From Hoplostethus atlanticus (Eukaryota > Chordata > Actinopteri > Trachichthyiformes > Trachichthyidae), in NCBI GenBank assembly GCA_034670405.1, contig JAXDDX010000007.1, positions 2,136,501 to 2,200,500 on the forward strand: DNA of 64,000 nucleotides, given 5' to 3'. Below the pieces are notes generated by a model, which was given only the letters and a program-made list of their open reading frames with translations, made no database searches and was not told the origin of the DNA. The translations under genes and the position numbers were made by a program. Shown here one piece after another: positions 60,262 through 64,000 of the stretch; position 1 is the stretch's first letter; each line of letters opens with the position of its first letter.

Positions 60262-63200
60262 AGACACTTCATTTCCCAGGAGCTCCTCTCTTCCATTGAG
60301 TTACTCTGAAAGAGCTCCCTCTGTTGTCCTGGAGGTGGACTGCACCCTGGAGTCTATTACAGCAAAGATATTTCAGATCCCGCCCCAGTGCAGTCCCACT
60401 TTTTCTTGTATACGCTACTACAAAAATAGAGGAATGCTGTATTAAAGACTGATGGATGGCCTTGACATAAAAAAAAAAAGAATGACTCAAAATGTCCGCC
60501 TAATCTATTGCACGGCTGTATTATAGTCCCCCCTTCTTATTCCCTCAACACTCAGCAGCACAAGACACGGGATGGAGCCCAGACGTTCTTCCAAAGGCGG
60601 TACCTAGAGCATGGATAACTGATATTTAAACAGCCGTCACCCATGTAAAAGAACGAGCCACGTGCACTGTGGCCTGCACATACACAACATGTAAGGAAAA
60701 TAGAGGGAAACAAGCTATCAAGGAACTGAGTTAATTTCTGTCCACCAAACGTTGGAGAGGGAGAGAGCAGGAAGGTGCCTCAAAAGAGCACCCAAAAACA
60801 TTTTGAATCACAAGTCACTCAAAACGATAAAAATACCCACTGGAGGATTTTGTAATTCCCTCTTGGGTGTGCGATGAAAGGAATTCCATTCTTGCTGTGG
60901 TCTGAGAGAGAGGGAGACTAAATATGGTGGCGGGGGAAAGATGATGTGATTATTTACAACACTAGAAATCACTTCAGAAAGCTGAAGGAGGGAGGGTTAT
61001 TAGAGCTGTACCTTACCTCAAGTTTTCTTAGTATGTGGAAATGGTGAACCTTTAAACTTAAATTGTTACGATATGCAAAGAAATTAGTTTAGAGAAAAAA
61101 AGATACCTTATTATTATTATTATTATCATTATTATTATTATTACCACCATCATTTTGTTTGACTCAAGTACACAGCATTCACTTTGCTGTTATGGGACGT
61201 TAGATTCCATTTCCAAAGGAAAGTGTGCGCCTTGGGGTCTTGATGGCAAAGTGGGCATCTATAAAATTCATGCTCCATTCTAGTCTCCCATCGACTCCCG
61301 TGCACACGATTTCACTACACACCCTGTGCGACCACCACTGAGCACTACAAACGCCACGACACTACACCGCACACGGCAAACGTTTTCTTGCTTAGTTGGC
61401 TTAGATTCAAACCTGCGACACCGTTAAATCATTATCGTCGATCCTTTTTGAGCATTTAATGTAGAGATTTATTGTTTGGATTTCCCCACATGCTCCGTTT
61501 TTTTTATAGAGCAAGTAAAACTTTAAAATGAGTCTTCCTGAAAAATAATTAAGTTGGTAATCGTAGTTGAGATGCTGCCAGCAATTATTGAACAAGAGAA
61601 ATTCCGTCACTGAGTCGGTAGAAAATATTTAAATGCAGAATTCCATACTATTGTGCATATTTCTATATCCTTATACTCTATTTCCAAATGTGGCTGTTTT
61701 TGGCTTTTGTTTTTGTTTTGGTTCCAAAGATTTGTAGAAAGCACATTTTTCTGCTTATATGTATAAATATATTACCTTTGTTATTGTTATTATCATGATC
61801 CTTGATAATCCTATTGCTGTCTTTTGTTACTTCTGTTCATGTCCTATTTTGTACCTGTAAAAGTTATTGTTCCTTCTATAGTAAGGTGCAAGTTTAATTC
61901 CATTCATCAAGCTTTGCATTTTGGTTTGGAGTACTGATCTTGAACCGTGGGATACCTGACTATTTACATCGAGAGGAAATATAGGAAATGCATGTAACAC
62001 TACCAAACGTTTTTTTTCTCGGTCCAATATTCAGTCCAGGCTTTTTGTTGGTTGGGTTTTGTTTTGTTGTTGGTTAGTGATGATAGGGTCTGCTAGCATG
62101 AGATTCAATTGTATTTCAAAATGTACAGGAACAGCTGAAAACATTGGGCCTTATATATTTTATTTTTATGTCCATAGTTTACAGGTGACTGAGCCCTTTG
62201 GAGTGAATGAGCACAGGCCTGTGGCACTTCTCAAGGGTTGAAGCCAATTACTCTACTTTTTTTCAATTTTTCATTTTATTTTATTGTGTGTGTGTGTTTT
62301 TTTTTTTTTAAAGGAGACTCCTTGCATTTCAATGATATCTGTCATGTTTGGCCAGTGTGTCCGCTCCAGGTTTGCTGGTCGGGGATGTACAGCAAAATGT
62401 CTGGAAGTGTTATCACCTCATACACAGGTTAATATTCCAACATGGTTAAGATAGAAACTGTCGTTGTGAAATATGAACTAAGTACCCAGAAATACTAATG
62501 TTTAAAATGCTGCAAAGGTTTGTTTTCTCTACCTTTTTTTATTTTGTTCATTAACTCATTTCATTGCTGCCGTTATGGTTACCACTTCACACACATCAAA
62601 CACCGTTCTAAAAAGGTCAATAACATTATTTCTTTTAGTAAATGTGCTGCTGTTGGGTTTTGTATCAGTCATTACATTGTTTAAGTTTGACTTTTTAATA
62701 TTTCATATTACTATAGAATGTGCTCTGGACAACATGGATAATTTTAACCTAGCCAAAGATGCTAACTGTCCCTCCACCTTTCTGGTTCCCAACTTGAGAA
62801 GTGCTACACACAATCCATATAGATGGACTTATCGAGCCACTGAAGGCATGGACAACCAGCATGAGCGATAACTTGTCAAGTTAAAAAAAAAAATTGTTTT
62901 GCATGATCTTGTGTCTTTCATATTCGATTTCGGAGCAACAGAACCCAGTTGCGTTCTTCTTTACCACTAAACCCCGTGGAGAACGATCGGCAGCTAGCCA
63001 TTTTCTGCTAATGTCAGGAGGCTAGTTCACATTATGAAGACCACACCGCTGTTTGGCAAAAAGGCCTGCTGACAGACAAGACTGCTCCAAAAAAAGAACA
63101 TGGGGTAGCTTCAGTTTCCTGTCACGGTTTTCTTGTTACTGTATTATATTAGCTATGTGGTCATTCTTCATAGTTTGCTATGGTTTCTAATGACCAACCC

Positions 63201-63690
63201 GCCCCCGCCCCCCTCCCTCTGTCATGTCTGTATCCCCTTGACTGCCATTATGTTATTTTGTTATTGAATGTCCATATAAAAATGTTTTATATAAAAATGT
63301 TTTGTTGTGGTTAAGCATTCAGTTTGTTTTCATTTGGCTATTCTATTTATTTACTAAACTTAGATGTGCATTATTTTGTAGTTGTTCATATTCTGTGCCA
63401 GTATGTGAGAGTAGTTTAAAGACCCCATCGTTTTAATGTTCTGTATGCCGATGATATGGTGTTTTCTGTCGGAGGCCATGACATTATTTTCTCTGGTGTT
63501 CAAAAGTTTTTCCAGTATCATCTATTAGGTCCCAGTTGATTATAAAGGACATAATGCTTTTCTTGGGAAATTCTTAACGTTTATTGACTTCTCTACTCTA
63601 CTACAACTTTCATTTCTATTGATGGTTTACATTCGCAGTTCAGAAAAATAAAATTTGCCATCTTTGATAAATAAATAGCTGTAGATATAG
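60262..63690 (+). other. rbfox2 3' UTR
   Basis: Follows the stop TAA at 60259-60261. Long AT-rich UTR with an ATT repeat (61111-61142), TGCATG at about 61989 and 62899, and candidate poly(A) signals at 63647-63652 and 63670-63675 (both AATAAA). An ATTAAA near 60441 could give a short form. RBFOX genes usually have long 3' UTRs; the exact end is unknown. Confidence 0.6.
61111..61142. repeat. (ATT)n microsatellite
   Basis: About ten ATT units with one ATC, inside the rbfox2 3' UTR. Confidence 0.9.
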
Positions 63691-64000
63691 AAAGGATGGC
63701 TCTAAGGAGGGAGGGTAAGGAAAAGGCAGGAGAGGGGAGCAAAACCTTTGTTGAGATATCATGACAACAGCTATGAAAACCTCATATCCAAAAGATCTAG
63801 TCCATTCTTTCTCTCTCATGAATGCACAAGCCAAGTGCAAAATGTGGGAAGAAAAGTAAGCAACTTGAAGCTTGAACACTTCAATGTAGTGCATATATAA
63901 ATATATATTTACAATATATGATTCAGTTTTACAAATTGTCATGTGTTGCAAGTCGTTTTGGTTCTGCCGTGAGTGGCAAGGTCTGCATTGTTTCCCGAAA
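63691..64000. other. Downstream flank, nothing recognised
   Basis: AT-rich sequence after the last likely rbfox2 poly(A) signal. No gene or repeat recognised. Confidence 0.4.

Overview
The window looks like ordinary vertebrate nuclear DNA from a ray-finned fish. Genes are split into many short exons with GT-AG introns, introns and spacers are full of CA/GT, GA/CT and G-rich microsatellites, and there are teleost-type dispersed repeats, including a CATTTAGCAGACGC-type element and a fold-back hairpin repeat. Several repeats resemble ones common in salmonids and pikes, so a protacanthopterygian is my best guess; this is inference. No prokaryotic operons, CRISPR arrays or viral elements were seen.

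Left part (1-20 kb). 1-3.1 kb is AT-rich sequence and G-rich low complexity without a recognisable gene. On the minus strand at 3.38-5.53 kb lies a three-exon gene for a small secreted, probably coiled-coil protein that I do not recognise. On the plus strand at 8.62-10.65 kb is an NFAM1-like immune receptor (signal peptide, one Ig domain, transmembrane segment, ITAM). It is followed 280 bp later by F8A/HAP40 (12 coding exons, 10.93-14.66 kb). F8A runs head-on into an EMP2-like tetraspan gene on the minus strand (16.01-18.90 kb), and the two share a compact two-way poly(A) signal region near 15.12 kb.

Middle part (20.8-32.6 kb). A large egg-coat gene (17 coding exons, 23.64-32.24 kb) encodes about 1343 residues: signal peptide, four ZP-N-like repeats split by a Pro-rich block, a trefoil domain and a full ZP module ending directly after the last cysteine. 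Just upstream (20.8-22.9 kb) lie decayed exons of a tandem paralogue. The Pro-rich exon carries an in-frame 99-bp duplication and one extra C in a C run that breaks the frame. A piece of that exon is also copied into a downstream intron.

Right part (34.4-64 kb). The rest is an RBFOX-family splicing factor, most likely rbfox2: 13 coding exons from 34.40 to 60.26 kb, an alternative first exon at 42.64 kb, and a long 3' UTR. Points of note are a one-base surplus at the donor of the 54-nt RRM exon, tandem in-frame donors 12 nt apart, a NAGNAG acceptor, TGCATG (RBFOX site) clusters in its own introns, and a candidate stop-bearing exon with RFX-like X-box motifs.

Apart from adjacency, the genes have unrelated roles: immune signalling, huntingtin/endosome biology, membrane organisation, egg coat and neural/muscle splicing.
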